From NCBI GenBank assembly GCA_014872875.1, contig WKFI01000010.1:186001-250000 (forward strand): a stretch of DNA of 64,000 nucleotides, written 5' to 3'. Below, piece after piece: positions 41,938 through 50,697 of this stretch; within the stretch, counting starts at the first letter, position 1, and every line of letters begins with the position of its first letter. The notes below the pieces were generated by a model, which saw nothing but the letters and a program-made list of their open reading frames with translations, was not told where the DNA came from and ran no database searches. The position numbers were made by a program, and so were the translations under genes. Source of the stretch: Paracoccaceae bacterium (GTDB lineage: Bacteria; Pseudomonadota; Alphaproteobacteria; Rhodobacterales; Rhodobacteraceae).

Positions 41938-42813
41938 TCAGCCGCCAGTCAAGGCCAATTCGATACGCGTGACCGCCTCGCGCAGGGGCGGCAGCAGCTG
42001 TGACAGGCGAGCGTCATCCATGTTGGCGTCCGGAACCGCAATGGCTATCGTGCCCGCCGGATCCGCACCACCGGTGAAAAAAGCCATCCCGACCGAGGCC
42101 ACCCCAACCTCCAGCGCGTTGCGGCTTTGCGAATACCCGTCGGCGCGGGTCTGTTCCAGCTTGGCAATCAGTTCGGATTTCGAGGTCAGAGTGAAATCGC
42201 TTTCCTTTGTGCGTTTCAATCCAAGAATACGCTTCTGCGTAGCATCGCTGGCAAAGGCCAGAAACGCGATGCCCGAGGCGGTTGCATGATACAGCAACAC
42301 CTGTGAGCGAATGATGTTGATGCAATTGCCCTTGTTGGGCAGGCGGTATCCAACCGTGGTCATGCCCGTTGCACCCGGTATGGCAACATGTGCAGTGTCG
42401 TTCACCTCCAACGCCAGCCAATCCGCAACTTCCTGCGCGGCGCGTTCTATCGGAACAGTGTCCTCGCGCAGCCTGGCGAGGCGTAGAAAGCCATGACCCA
42501 ACCGATATTTACGTGTCTCGGCAACCTGTTCAACGAACCCGTGTTTGGCCAGCGCCAGCAACAGCCGCCGGGTTGCAGCTTTGTCCAGCCCTGCCATCTG
42601 CGACAGCTCCGTCAAGCCAACTTCTTGATGATCGGCCGAGAATTGATCCAGCACGGTCATGGCCTTGTCTACTGTTTTCACAACCTCACCTGTCGCAACG
42701 AAATCATCAGATAACTGTGTCGCACTTACTTCGAGCGGTGACAATAGTGAACCGACCATTGCTTGGAACTGCGAGAAATAAGTGACCATCGGCCTATCCA
42801 TTGAGGGACACAT
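41938..42813 (-). CDS. IclR-family transcriptional regulator (second)
   Basis: A 291-residue IclR regulator, longer at the N terminus than usual. The DNA-binding part is at about residues 45-105 (TVDKAMTVLDQFSADHQEVGLTELSQMAGLDKAATRRLLLALAKHGFVEQ) and the ligand domain follows. The start is uncertain: ATGs occur at 42813, 42801 and 42789, none with a strong ribosome-binding site. It is convergent with the AraC-type regulator gene. It may control the ALDH/TTT operon or a distant target. Confidence 0.87.
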   Translation of the reverse strand: MCPSMDRPMVTYFSQFQAMVGSLLSPLEVSATQLSDDFVATGEVVKTVDKAMTVLDQFSADHQEVGLTELSQMAGLDKAATRRLLLALAKHGFVEQVAETRKYRLGHGFLRLARLREDTVPIERAAQEVADWLALEVNDTAHVAIPGATGMTTVGYRLPNKGNCINIIRSQVLLYHATASGIAFLAFASDATQKRILGLKRTKESDFTLTSKSELIAKLEQTRADGYSQSRNALEVGVASVGMAFFTGGADPAGTIAIAVPDANMDDARLSQLLPPLREAVTRIELALTGG

Positions 42814-43372
42814 TTAAGTGGCGGAAACATCGGTCGCTGAACATTCAAAGCAGCTGCGCGTTGAAAATGGGGCGAGTGTCAGCAGTGGGCCTGGAACCAT
42901 CAGTTCTCCTAAGTCGGTAGATGACGGCTTTTCTCGAGCTGCTGCCTTTCGCGAGCAGCGCAACGAACTTCCGCTCTCCGTCAGGCTTCCCAGCACGGCA
43001 TGCGTCCGTTAGGCAAAACTCAGATTGTGCATCCGCAGCGAGGGTCCGCTTTGACGGGCGTATCGCGTCGGTCGTGACCAAGGTCGAACGGCAGCAAAAG
43101 GCCGATACGGACGTGATGCACGTCCATACATTTTCGTTAACGATGCCCTCAAAATGGCCAAACGGTCAGTTGCAGAGAGGAGAGCAGCCTGATCTGACTG
43201 GTCCAAGTTGATTGTTAGTGCATCATTGGTTGCGTGACCGGCACCGCAGCCAGCTTGATCGGCGATCTTCGCTATACTATCACCCTAAAAGTTTTGCGCG
43301 AAGACCTCTCCGACACCACTTCGCTGGAAGGGGGCACCGCCCAAACATTTCAAAATACGTGGTCGCGGGTTC
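42814..43372. other. 559-bp intergenic region
   Basis: No supported gene. Between about 42955 and 43070 words such as GCAACGAACTTCCGCT and GAGGGTCCGCTTTGACGGG resemble degraded intergenic-repeat material common in roseobacter genomes. The short open frames here read as low-quality protein. Confidence 0.4.
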
Positions 43373-44716
43373 CTACTGCAGCTCGAACAGGCGCTTCACC
43401 ACTTCTTCTGCAATCGTTGGGCTTTTCGCGAAAACGCTTCTAATTACAAATTCGCTTGGGAAATTGGGCCATTCTCGCTTCAACTCAGCAACAAGGTGGC
43501 GCGCCTCCTTGGTGTTTCCCATTCGGTCCTGCGCGACAGCCAGAAAGATCAACGAAGGCGCGCTCACAACCGTCCCACTATCCGTTGCAGTGGCAAAGGC
43601 CTCAATCGTTTTATCATCCTCTTTGAGCATAAGGTTTGCGAGGCCCCAAATGTTTTGTGTTCCAGGGCTCGCATTGGTGTCACGTAACCGCATAGGGTCA
43701 GACACCGCTTGGGCAAGCTTGGGGTTGCCTACAAATATTGAGGTTACTCCAACGAGGTCCAGGACATGGCCATCGCTTGGCGCAAGATCGGCCGCCAGAC
43801 TGGCCTTTGACGCGGCTGTTTCGATGTCTCCACTCTGTGCCAGTACCCAGGCATGTGCAGCCACGACCCATGGATCCGCAGGTGCAAGTTCTACAGCGTT
43901 TTGAGCAAATAGCCGCGCTTGATCAAGGTACATATGGGCTGTGTCGGGGTCAGGCGTGATCATGTGCAAAGTAGCCAGAACCTGGGCCGCTCCAGCATGG
44001 CCATCGGGCAGGTTGGGAGCCAACTCGATTGCGTAAGTGAACATGTCCAAAGCGATACCCTGTCGCCGAGCATCAAATACCGGAAAATAGAGCTCTCTTG
44101 CCTCGGCGGAAATATCTTTGGCTTGCAGGGCACTGACGGAATAGTCACGCAGTGCGGCCCGGGTTTCTGGTGCGGGCAACTTGGTTTCGGGGCTCGGATC
44201 GACGTCTGCCCCCCCCCACATCATCAGAAATGCGGAGCCAACAACCACCGCCGTCGCAACGAGCGCCGAACCCAAAAACAACAACCGCCCATAGCTGGGT
44301 GGAGGGGATAATGATCCCGCCACGTCAACTTCGGCAACTGGTGTGGGTTCCGCGCTTGTGTTTTTGACAAATCGAGGGACATAACCACCTGGATCCATGC
44401 GCAATTGCACGCGGTCCGTTGCGCCGACTCCTGAATTGTATTCGTCCAACAAGCGACGAAGCCGCCGTGCTTCAACGCGAACGATATTGTAACCACCACC
44501 ATTGGCGTCCGGAGACCGTCCATAAACATCCATGGCTATGGTTTTTCCCTTGATCCGGTCGTCTTGCCCGGACAGGTGTTGTTCGACCACATAGGTCAGG
44601 AACTCGCTTAGCTTTGGTGAATCCGAAAACGGCGGGCTTGCAAGCACGCGTGCCAATGCCGCGCGCTTGTCCTTGCTGGACAAGCTCTCACCTAACGAAG
44701 CACCAGGTACTGCCAT
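43373..44716 (-). CDS. membrane-anchored winged-helix protein with TPR region
   Basis: A 447-residue protein. Residues ~18-110 match the wHTH-like domain found at the N terminus of some cyclase-related proteins (ASPPFSDSPKLSEFLTYVVEQHLSGQ, KGKTIAMDVYGRSP, IVRVEARRLRRLLDEYNSG). One membrane helix at ~143-168 (LLFLGSALVATAVVVGSAFLMM) follows. The C-terminal ~260 residues form TPR-like helices (ALDMFTYAIELAPNLPDGHAGAAQV, AQNAVELAPADPWVVAAHAWVLAQSGD). This is a CadC/ToxR-like design: cytoplasmic DNA binding, periplasmic sensing. Target genes are unknown; the divergent genes at 44793-47053 are the nearest candidates. Confidence 0.75.
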   Translation of the reverse strand: MAVPGASLGESLSSKDKRAALARVLASPPFSDSPKLSEFLTYVVEQHLSGQDDRIKGKTIAMDVYGRSPDANGGGYNIVRVEARRLRRLLDEYNSGVGATDRVQLRMDPGGYVPRFVKNTSAEPTPVAEVDVAGSLSPPPSYGRLLFLGSALVATAVVVGSAFLMMWGGADVDPSPETKLPAPETRAALRDYSVSALQAKDISAEARELYFPVFDARRQGIALDMFTYAIELAPNLPDGHAGAAQVLATLHMITPDPDTAHMYLDQARLFAQNAVELAPADPWVVAAHAWVLAQSGDIETAASKASLAADLAPSDGHVLDLVGVTSIFVGNPKLAQAVSDPMRLRDTNASPGTQNIWGLANLMLKEDDKTIEAFATATDSGTVVSAPSLIFLAVAQDRMGNTKEARHLVAELKREWPNFPSEFVIRSVFAKSPTIAEEVVKRLFELQ

Positions 44717-44792
44717 ATCACTCCCCGCCTAAAACCTCTCAGCTAACCGTGACTCACTTACGTGATCCACCACGAATTTGCAGTCTGGACCT

Positions 44793-45095
44793 ATGTCTAC
44801 CGTAGGTGAATTCAGTGCGACGTCAAAACGTTGCCTTGCAGAAGATGCACCGCGCTTGGCGGCAATTCTGCCCGCGTGGACCCAAGCAAGCGAGGCCGTT
44901 CAGGAGATACTTCGAGACTACGACGAAGTCTGCCAACAGCTCGCCAAACCCGAAACGGGACCGGAGCTTGAACGCGATCTTCGACGCATTCGCAAGGAGT
45001 TGATTTCTGAGTTGGCGCGCGCCACGGGCGACCCGGCTGGCGACAATTGCTCAGTGGGTTCGTCCCAAAAAGAGGAGAAAAACAGTGACTTTTGA
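44793..45095 (+). CDS. small hypothetical protein (100 aa)
   Basis: A 100-residue protein starting MSTVGEFSATSKRCL, predicted mostly helical (RLAAILPAWTQASEAVQEILRDYDEVCQQL, ELERDLRRIRKELISEL) with a polar tail. No family recognised. It overlaps the start of the DUF3299 gene by 11 bases, and the ribosome-binding site of that gene lies inside its last codons, so the two are probably co-translated. Confidence 0.5.
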   Translation: MSTVGEFSATSKRCLAEDAPRLAAILPAWTQASEAVQEILRDYDEVCQQLAKPETGPELERDLRRIRKELISELARATGDPAGDNCSVGSSQKEEKNSDF

Positions 45096-45585
45096 AATCA
45101 ACCGGCGCCACGCCCTTGTTGGGGCCATTGGGGGCATATTGTTCCCTCAGGTCGCCATGGCTGCTCCGCGGGACCTTAACTGGAAAGACCTGGTCCCCCT
45201 GAAAGCGCGAGGAGCACCGCAACCTGGAGTCCTCTCACATTCTATCGTGCCTTCCAGCAGCTTTTCCGATCCCAGGCATTTTGCCATCGTGCCTGAACTG
45301 AACGGTGAATTCGTCCGGTTGCCCGGTTTTCTCGTCCCCTTGAAATTCGACGGAACCGGCGGAACGGAGTTCTTGCTGGTTCCATTTGTAGGGGCCTGCA
45401 TCCACGTTCCACCACCTCCTCCAAACCAACTTGTCTATGCCTTGGCGGAGCGGCCTCACCAGATGGAAGGATTGTTCGCACCAGTTTACGCCGTTGGCAC
45501 CTTACGCACGGTCTACGCAGAAACCGGACTGGCACAAGCGTCCTACCAAATGAACGTCCAAACTTTCGAAGACGTGTCTTTGTGA
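45085..45585 (+). CDS. DUF3299 exported protein
   Basis: A 166-residue protein with a GTG start preceded by AGAGGAGA. The N terminus INRRHALVGAIGGILFPQVAMAAPR is a signal sequence with a twin Arg, so Tat export is possible. The mature part has the DUF3299 core RLPGFLVPLKFDGTGGTEFLLVPFVGACIHVPPPPPNQLVYA. That family is often found near metal or secretion systems and has no settled function. The conserved Cys/His/Pro cluster (GACIHVPPPP) may bind a metal. It lies 40 bp before the GntH-like gene. Confidence 0.8.
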   Translation: MTFEINRRHALVGAIGGILFPQVAMAAPRDLNWKDLVPLKARGAPQPGVLSHSIVPSSSFSDPRHFAIVPELNGEFVRLPGFLVPLKFDGTGGTEFLLVPFVGACIHVPPPPPNQLVYALAERPHQMEGLFAPVYAVGTLRTVYAETGLAQASYQMNVQTFEDVSL

Positions 45586-45625
45586 TGCGTTGCTCGCAAT
45601 CATTTCAATCTTTGGAGATACAATC

Positions 45626-47053
45626 ATGCTGAAACACTTGTCCGCAGCGGTGCTTTCTTTACTACCCATTGCAGGCTTGGCCCAAACCCCGGTCCCCGCT
45701 GAAGTCGGTGAGCCCTCATCGGTCGAAGATATTCGCGCTGCACTGTTTGGCGGTGTCCCCGGCGACCGCTGGAAAGAGGGGCTGCTGTTTGAGGGGATTT
45801 CACCCCATCCCTGGCTAAATTCCGCATCCAACTGGTTCCCTGGAACCGAAGACGTGCAGCCAGATGAAATGCGGATCATCTTTATGGGCACGTCTCCTAT
45901 TATCCGCCCCGGGCAAATGAACACGTCAATTCTGGTACAGCTCGGAAATGGTGAGAATTTTTTGTTCGATGCTGGTGAAGGCTCCGTCGCCAACATCAAT
46001 GCATCCAACATTGCATTGAATGAAATTGACAAGATTTTCATCACCCACCTGCATGTCGATCACTACAACGCCCTGCCCTACATTTATGTGTTCGGCGGCT
46101 GGTCGGGACGTTGGCACAACCCTCTACGGGTTTGGGGACCGTCCGGCCGGACGCCGGAATATGGCACGGCGTCCATGATCGAAGGCATGAAGCAGATGGT
46201 GAAGTGGCACACCGACGCTTTCAGCGTGTTTCCGGTGGGACAGGGCCATGATATTCAGGTCAACGAATTCGACTTTGCCGACGAAGGTGGCGTGATTTAC
46301 GACGAAAACGGCGTCAAGATCATACACTGGCAACGCAGCCATGCCAAAGACGGCGCGTCCGCATATCGACTGGACTGGAATGACATGTGTTTCGTTTGGA
46401 CAGGCGACGGGCGACCGAATATGCGGGATGTGGAATACGCAAAGGGCTGCGACGTCTACGTGACCGAAACCCAAACCGAGCTTGTGGAGATTTCGGCCGG
46501 TGTCGCTGGGGTGCCGCCGTTCCTGGCACGCTACACCATCGATACGCATCACACCCCCGGATATGCGGCTGGCTATGTCGCCAACTTGATCCAGCCACGA
46601 ATGTTCATGACCACGCATATGCCATTTGACCCTTATCTGAACGAAGAGACGGTGGCCGAAATCCGCGAACATTACAAAGGGCCGTATCACTTTGGTGCGC
46701 CAGATGGGATTACCGTGAATGTCACGAAAGAACAGATCTGGGTCCGCGAAGGAATTATTCCGGATTTTCCCAACAACCGCGCACCACAGTTCAACTTTGC
46801 CAATGGCCAATTGCGTGTACCTGCCCCGCCGACAACACGGGAAGATATACAGAACGCCAGTGTGCGCGAGACCGAAATCGATCCCGATCTGTACTATCCT
46901 GAAGGTTACAAACCAGAATTGCTGCAGGCGTGGCCCACTGGAAACCGCGATCTGATTGTTCCCGTGGATCAGTTGCCTCCTGCCATGCAGGAAGGCATGG
47001 GCGACACATGGCGTAAGAGGCAAGCAAACCGAGAAACCCTAGGTCTAGAGTAA
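45626..47053 (+). CDS. exported MBL-fold hydrolase, GntH-like
   Basis: A 475-residue metallo-beta-lactamase-fold protein with a short signal peptide (LKHLSAAVLSLLPIAGLAQ). The zinc motif is HLHVDH at residues 141-146. Further ligands are in FVWTGDGRPN (Asp) and IDTHHTPGYAAGYVANLI and FMTTHMPFDPY (His). The overall sequence follows the group named after guanitoxin-biosynthesis GntH. No other guanitoxin genes are present, so a role in that toxin is not supported. TTTGGAGATAC precedes the ATG at 45626. It probably acts in the periplasm together with the DUF3299 protein. Confidence 0.8.
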   Translation: MLKHLSAAVLSLLPIAGLAQTPVPAEVGEPSSVEDIRAALFGGVPGDRWKEGLLFEGISPHPWLNSASNWFPGTEDVQPDEMRIIFMGTSPIIRPGQMNTSILVQLGNGENFLFDAGEGSVANINASNIALNEIDKIFITHLHVDHYNALPYIYVFGGWSGRWHNPLRVWGPSGRTPEYGTASMIEGMKQMVKWHTDAFSVFPVGQGHDIQVNEFDFADEGGVIYDENGVKIIHWQRSHAKDGASAYRLDWNDMCFVWTGDGRPNMRDVEYAKGCDVYVTETQTELVEISAGVAGVPPFLARYTIDTHHTPGYAAGYVANLIQPRMFMTTHMPFDPYLNEETVAEIREHYKGPYHFGAPDGITVNVTKEQIWVREGIIPDFPNNRAPQFNFANGQLRVPAPPTTREDIQNASVRETEIDPDLYYPEGYKPELLQAWPTGNRDLIVPVDQLPPAMQEGMGDTWRKRQANRETLGLE

Positions 47054-47289
47054 CTCCCGAAAATTCTGGCCCGCTGCGCTACTGCGCGGCAGGCTTACAC
47101 GGCATCACGTCGCGCGCCAAAAGACTGGGAACTGCTCCTGATAGGCACTTCCCAATCGTAAGACAGGATCTGGCGCGGTTTCAGCTACTCTTTGCTCCTG
47201 CTGATAGGGGTTTATGGTTTCATTTCTCAGCCAGTAGACCGTGGCCGGAGGTTTCCCCAGCGCAGTTGGGGAGAGTTCTTGAGCCTTGC

Positions 47290-47697
47290 TTAGACAGGAA
47301 GAGGAGCGTTCGGAGAATTCTTGAACTCCACTGTCGTGAAAATCAGCTCGGTATCACCGATATTCGCAAGGTCATGGAGCATGAATTCGCCCTCGGCGAA
47401 CTCGAAGTGCTTGACGTCCCCTGCCTGATAATCCGCGTCCTTCACCTCGCCTGTCGCGTAGTGGGACCGGGATTTACCTGCGTTTATGGCAACCCAGAAG
47501 TAGTTGAGCACATGGCGGTGAAACCCCGCCCGTTCGCCAGGTTTCAAAGCCAGGCGCCAAACGCGCACATCTTCGGTCTCTGAAATCAGATCCTGACCTA
47601 CACGGCCATTCATCCGGTTGGTTTCAATCTCGGCCTTGCGGGCCGCATCCCAATCTGGGCCGTGAGTGATCTGGTCATTGCTGGTCAACTTGGTCAT
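47290..47697 (-). CDS. cupin-like protein, paralogue 1
   Basis: A 135-residue protein with a single cupin-type barrel: DVRVWRLALKPGERAGFHRHVLNYFWVAINAG, then GDVKHFEFAEGEFMLHDLANIGDTELIFTTVEFKNS. His-x-x-His pairs (GFHRH, LHD) could bind a metal. GGAGGTCGAGG precedes the ATG at 47697. It is last in a minus-strand operon with two SDR genes, 13 bp after the first. A clear paralogue is encoded at 50658-51146 at the end of the ABC transporter operon. No enzyme activity can be assigned. Confidence 0.75.
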   Translation of the reverse strand: MTKLTSNDQITHGPDWDAARKAEIETNRMNGRVGQDLISETEDVRVWRLALKPGERAGFHRHVLNYFWVAINAGKSRSHYATGEVKDADYQAGDVKHFEFAEGEFMLHDLANIGDTELIFTTVEFKNSPNAPLPV

Positions 47698-47710
47698 TCC
47701 TCGACCTCCA

Positions 47711-48514
47711 TCATGTTTGCAGGGACGGCACGACGCCGCCGTCAACCCCCAGGACAATGCCGCTGACAAAGTCCGATATATCCGACGACAGGTAGAGCAC
47801 CGCCTTGGCCACATCGTCGGGTGTGCCAAGCCGCCCGGCAGGCAATTGGCTGTCTTCGAGGAAGGCCGCCACCGCTCCGTCGCGGTCCGCGCGCGGCACG
47901 CTGTAGTGGTCAGCCAGCGTGTCCAAGAAACCGCCGGGCACATCCCAAAGTTCGGTCCGGATGTGTGCCGGGGCCACGACGTTCGATCGGATGCCGCGTT
48001 TGGTAAAATCTCTCGACAAGATCTTGGAAATCATGTTGATCGCGGATTTCGACACCGAATAATCCGGCAGCAACGGGTGGGGTTTGATCCCTGCCTCAGA
48101 GCCGCAGTGCACAAGCACACCCTTGCCCTGTTCCTCCATCACGGGGATCACTGAGCGCGCCATGCGGATATAGCCCATGACGTTCAGATCGAATGTCCGC
48201 TGCCACATCTCGTCGGAGACCGACAGGAAATCGTCCCGCCCCGGGGCAGCACCCGCGTTGTTGAACAGAATATCCACCCGTCCAAACGCATCGATCGCGG
48301 CCTGCACGACGGCCTCGGCCGCACCGGGCTGCGTCAGGTCGGCATCAATGGCGCAGATCATGTCCGGCCCAGCCAGATCGGTCAGGTTGGCGGTGTTCCG
48401 GGCTGCACCGACAACCTTGGTGCCCGCCGCCATGAATTGCTTGGTCGTTTCCAGCCCGATGCCGGAACTGGCGCCGGTGACGATCGCCACCTTGCCGTTT
48501 AGGTCCTGGGTCAT
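47711..48514 (-). CDS. short-chain dehydrogenase/reductase
   Basis: A 267-residue classical SDR. The cofactor motif TGASSGIG is at residues 13-20, NNAG at 85-88, and the catalytic Ser139, Tyr152 and Lys156 (DYSVSKSAIN) are present. It ends with FVSGIVLGVDGGVVPS. AGGAGGGTTTC precedes the ATG. It lies between the PRISE-like reductase gene and the cupin-like gene in one operon, so it likely acts on the same carbonyl or alcohol intermediate. Confidence 0.9.
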   Translation of the reverse strand: MTQDLNGKVAIVTGASSGIGLETTKQFMAAGTKVVGAARNTANLTDLAGPDMICAIDADLTQPGAAEAVVQAAIDAFGRVDILFNNAGAAPGRDDFLSVSDEMWQRTFDLNVMGYIRMARSVIPVMEEQGKGVLVHCGSEAGIKPHPLLPDYSVSKSAINMISKILSRDFTKRGIRSNVVAPAHIRTELWDVPGGFLDTLADHYSVPRADRDGAVAAFLEDSQLPAGRLGTPDDVAKAVLYLSSDISDFVSGIVLGVDGGVVPSLQT

Positions 48515-48547
48515 TTTGAAACCCTCCTCCTTGGTTCCAGGTTGCTG

Positions 48548-49615
48548 TCAGGGGATGATGCGCTCGGCACGCAACCGGTCGAACACGTCGATGAAGCTTT
48601 GCGCCGTGTCCTGAAATGCATCGAACCCCAGCGCCCGGCACTTCGCCATCGAGTGCACGCATTCCATCGGCCGCCCAAGGTCAAGATCGCTGTGCCAGGC
48701 CGAGGCTAGTTTGCTGAGCGGGTTGCGCTGAAGATTGTGTTCCTCGACCAGCTGGTCCCAGGCCGGGCCGCTGTCTTTCATCTGCTCTTCAAGTGAGTTG
48801 GTGTTGCCCGGGTATTCCGCAACCTCGACACCGAAATAGTCGGCGATGGTTTGCCACAGCTGTTCCCACCGGAAAACGTCGCCGTTGACGGCATTGAACG
48901 CCTCGTTGCGAGCATTGGGTTCTGTCGAAGCCCAGACAATCTGTTTGGCCAGAATACGGGCGTCGGTGATGTCGTTCAGGCCGCGATAGGCCGTCGGCGA
49001 ACCGGGAAAGCGGAAGGGCTGACCTGTGGCCTTGCAAATCGACGCATGGGTTGCCAGCGTGGCGCCAATGTTCATCAGGTTGCCGACGGCATAGCCAATG
49101 ATGGTGTGCGAGCGATGCACCGACCATCCGAAGCCGTGCTTTTCGCTATACTCCATCACCACGTCTTCCAGCTCGTAGTAGAAGTTCTTCTTCTCAAGCC
49201 TTGGCGCGGTTTCCTGAAAAGGCGTGACTGGGGTGACCTTCCCGTAATCCTCGAACGGCCCAAGGTAGTGCTTGGTGCCGGTCACCACGGCCACATGTTC
49301 TATGCAGCCCTTGTTCTTGAAGGCGTCGAGCACCGTCCTCAGCATGTTACCATTCAGGCGGATATTGTCGTCCTCGTCTTTGCCGAGCGTCCACGAGCAG
49401 TAAAAAATGTGGGTTGGCGACAGGTGCGCCAGCGCCGCGACGGCGGCGTCATGATCCATCAGATCGACTTGATGGCTTTGAATATACGATGCCCCCTGCG
49501 GCGGCCGGCGCGACACGCCGTGGATTTCCCACCCCCCCTGGTCATGCAGGTGTTCAGCAACATTCAGGCCGACAATACCGGTCGCCCCAACGATCAGTGC
49601 GCGCTTCGCGTACAT
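48548..49615 (-). CDS. PRISE-family SDR (progesterone 5-beta-reductase / iridoid synthase-like)
   Basis: A 355-residue atypical extended SDR. The N-terminal fold is ALIVGATGIVGLNVAEHL. The hallmark motifs of PRISE enzymes are VTGTKHYLGP (residues 111-120, catalytic Lys115) and NFYYELEDVV (144-153, with the catalytic-type Tyr147), replacing the usual YxxxK. Known relatives reduce activated C=C bonds in enones (steroids, iridoids, small enals). The ATG at 49615 follows a GGAGGATCACAC site. It is the first gene of the minus-strand operon, divergent from the LysR gene. Confidence 0.85.
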   Translation of the reverse strand: MYAKRALIVGATGIVGLNVAEHLHDQGGWEIHGVSRRPPQGASYIQSHQVDLMDHDAAVAALAHLSPTHIFYCSWTLGKDEDDNIRLNGNMLRTVLDAFKNKGCIEHVAVVTGTKHYLGPFEDYGKVTPVTPFQETAPRLEKKNFYYELEDVVMEYSEKHGFGWSVHRSHTIIGYAVGNLMNIGATLATHASICKATGQPFRFPGSPTAYRGLNDITDARILAKQIVWASTEPNARNEAFNAVNGDVFRWEQLWQTIADYFGVEVAEYPGNTNSLEEQMKDSGPAWDQLVEEHNLQRNPLSKLASAWHSDLDLGRPMECVHSMAKCRALGFDAFQDTAQSFIDVFDRLRAERIIP

Positions 49616-49709
49616 GTGTGATCCTCCGTATTCTGAACCGCCAATTGCGGCTTGAAACAAAGGTGGCACGGAAGATTACCCCTTCACAGAAGCGAAAAGG
49701 CAAACGTAA

Positions 49710-49726
49710 TGTGAAATTATTTCACA
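49710..49726. promoter_or_regulatory. LysR-type palindromic operator, site 1
   Basis: TGTGAAATTATTTCACA is a perfect 17-bp palindrome (TGTGA-N7-TCACA) that contains a T-N11-A LysR box. It lies between the divergent PRISE-SDR and LysR genes, 95 bp from the first start and 57 bp from the second. A near-identical site occurs at 55927-55943. Confidence 0.7.
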
Positions 49727-49782
49727 AGTGGATGGGCTAAGGTCCGCAGCGACCAACACGACCACCATAGGGAGAAACAAGG

Positions 49783-50697
49783 ATGATCAATCGTGGTGGA
49801 GAGATGGAAATCTTTGTGCGCGTGGTCGAGCATGGCAGCTTTTCCGCGACAGCACGGGCCTTGCGGTTGACCCCGTCGGCAATCTCCAAGCTGATTTCCC
49901 GTCTGGAAGAAAGGCTGGGCGTCTCGCTGATCGTACGCTCGACGCGCGGCCTGCAGTTGACACCCGAAGGCGAGGTCTTTTTTGACCGAGCCCAAAGGAT
50001 CGTGAGCGAGATCGAACAATCAGAACGCGCCGTGTCTTCCGCCTCGGAAGAGGCGCGCGGCACATTGCGGGTGAACTCGAACATTCCCTTTGCACAGCAT
50101 TACCTGATGCCGATCATTCCGGGTTTCCTCGAGGCGTACCCGGGGATCACTCTGGACCTGGTGCAGACCGACATGCCGGTCGACCTGATTTACGAACGTG
50201 CCGATGTGGCGATCCGGACCGGTCACTTGTCAGACAGCGCCTTGAAGGCGCGCAAGCTCTTGGAAACACCGCGCCGGGTGGTGGCCTCGAAAAGCTATCT
50301 CGATCGCTTTGGCAAGCCCAAACACCCGACGGATCTTGAGCGTCACAACTGTCTGAATTTCAATATCAAGCGCAGCCTAGACATCTGGCCCTTCGACGGT
50401 CGCAAGTTCGGTGAGCCCGAGCGGCTTGATCAGGCGGTCAAGGGCAACCTGCGCGTCAGCGATGGTGAGGCGATGAGACAGATGGCCCTGGCGGGTGTCG
50501 GGATTGCCAGGTTGTCGGATTTCCACGTTGGTCAGGATCTGGCGCAGGGCACGCTTACCCCCATTCTGGAAGACTACAATCCCGGGGACACGGAACCGGT
50601 GCAGGCACTTTACGTGGACCATGCCCACCTCGCCAACCGGATCCGTGTGTTCATCGACTACGTTGTCGGGGCCCTGCGCGACGACCCATCCCAATGA
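49783..50697 (+). CDS. LysR-family transcriptional regulator
   Basis: A 304-residue LysR regulator. The N-terminal helix-turn-helix reads FVRVVEHGSFSATARALRLTPSAISKLISRLEERLGV, and the effector domain includes NIPFAQHYLMPIIPGFLEAYPGITLDL and IYERADVAIRTGHL. It is divergent from the two-SDR operon and convergent with the cupin gene of the ABC operon; their 3-prime ends overlap by 40 bases. The shared palindromes at 49710 and 55927 suggest it controls both operons and itself. Confidence 0.92.
   Translation: MINRGGEMEIFVRVVEHGSFSATARALRLTPSAISKLISRLEERLGVSLIVRSTRGLQLTPEGEVFFDRAQRIVSEIEQSERAVSSASEEARGTLRVNSNIPFAQHYLMPIIPGFLEAYPGITLDLVQTDMPVDLIYERADVAIRTGHLSDSALKARKLLETPRRVVASKSYLDRFGKPKHPTDLERHNCLNFNIKRSLDIWPFDGRKFGEPERLDQAVKGNLRVSDGEAMRQMALAGVGIARLSDFHVGQDLAQGTLTPILEDYNPGDTEPVQALYVDHAHLANRIRVFIDYVVGALRDDPSQ

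Noticed and set aside
43212-43904. 230-codon frame antisense to the membrane wHTH/TPR gene
   Set aside because: The other strand encodes recognisable wHTH and TPR features; this frame reads as Ser/Arg/Ala-rich shadow.
49710-49726. Interpretation of the palindrome as a CRP site
   Set aside because: CRP sites are TGTGA-N6-TCACA; both palindromes here have a 7-base spacer and lie at a LysR gene, so a LysR site is the better reading.
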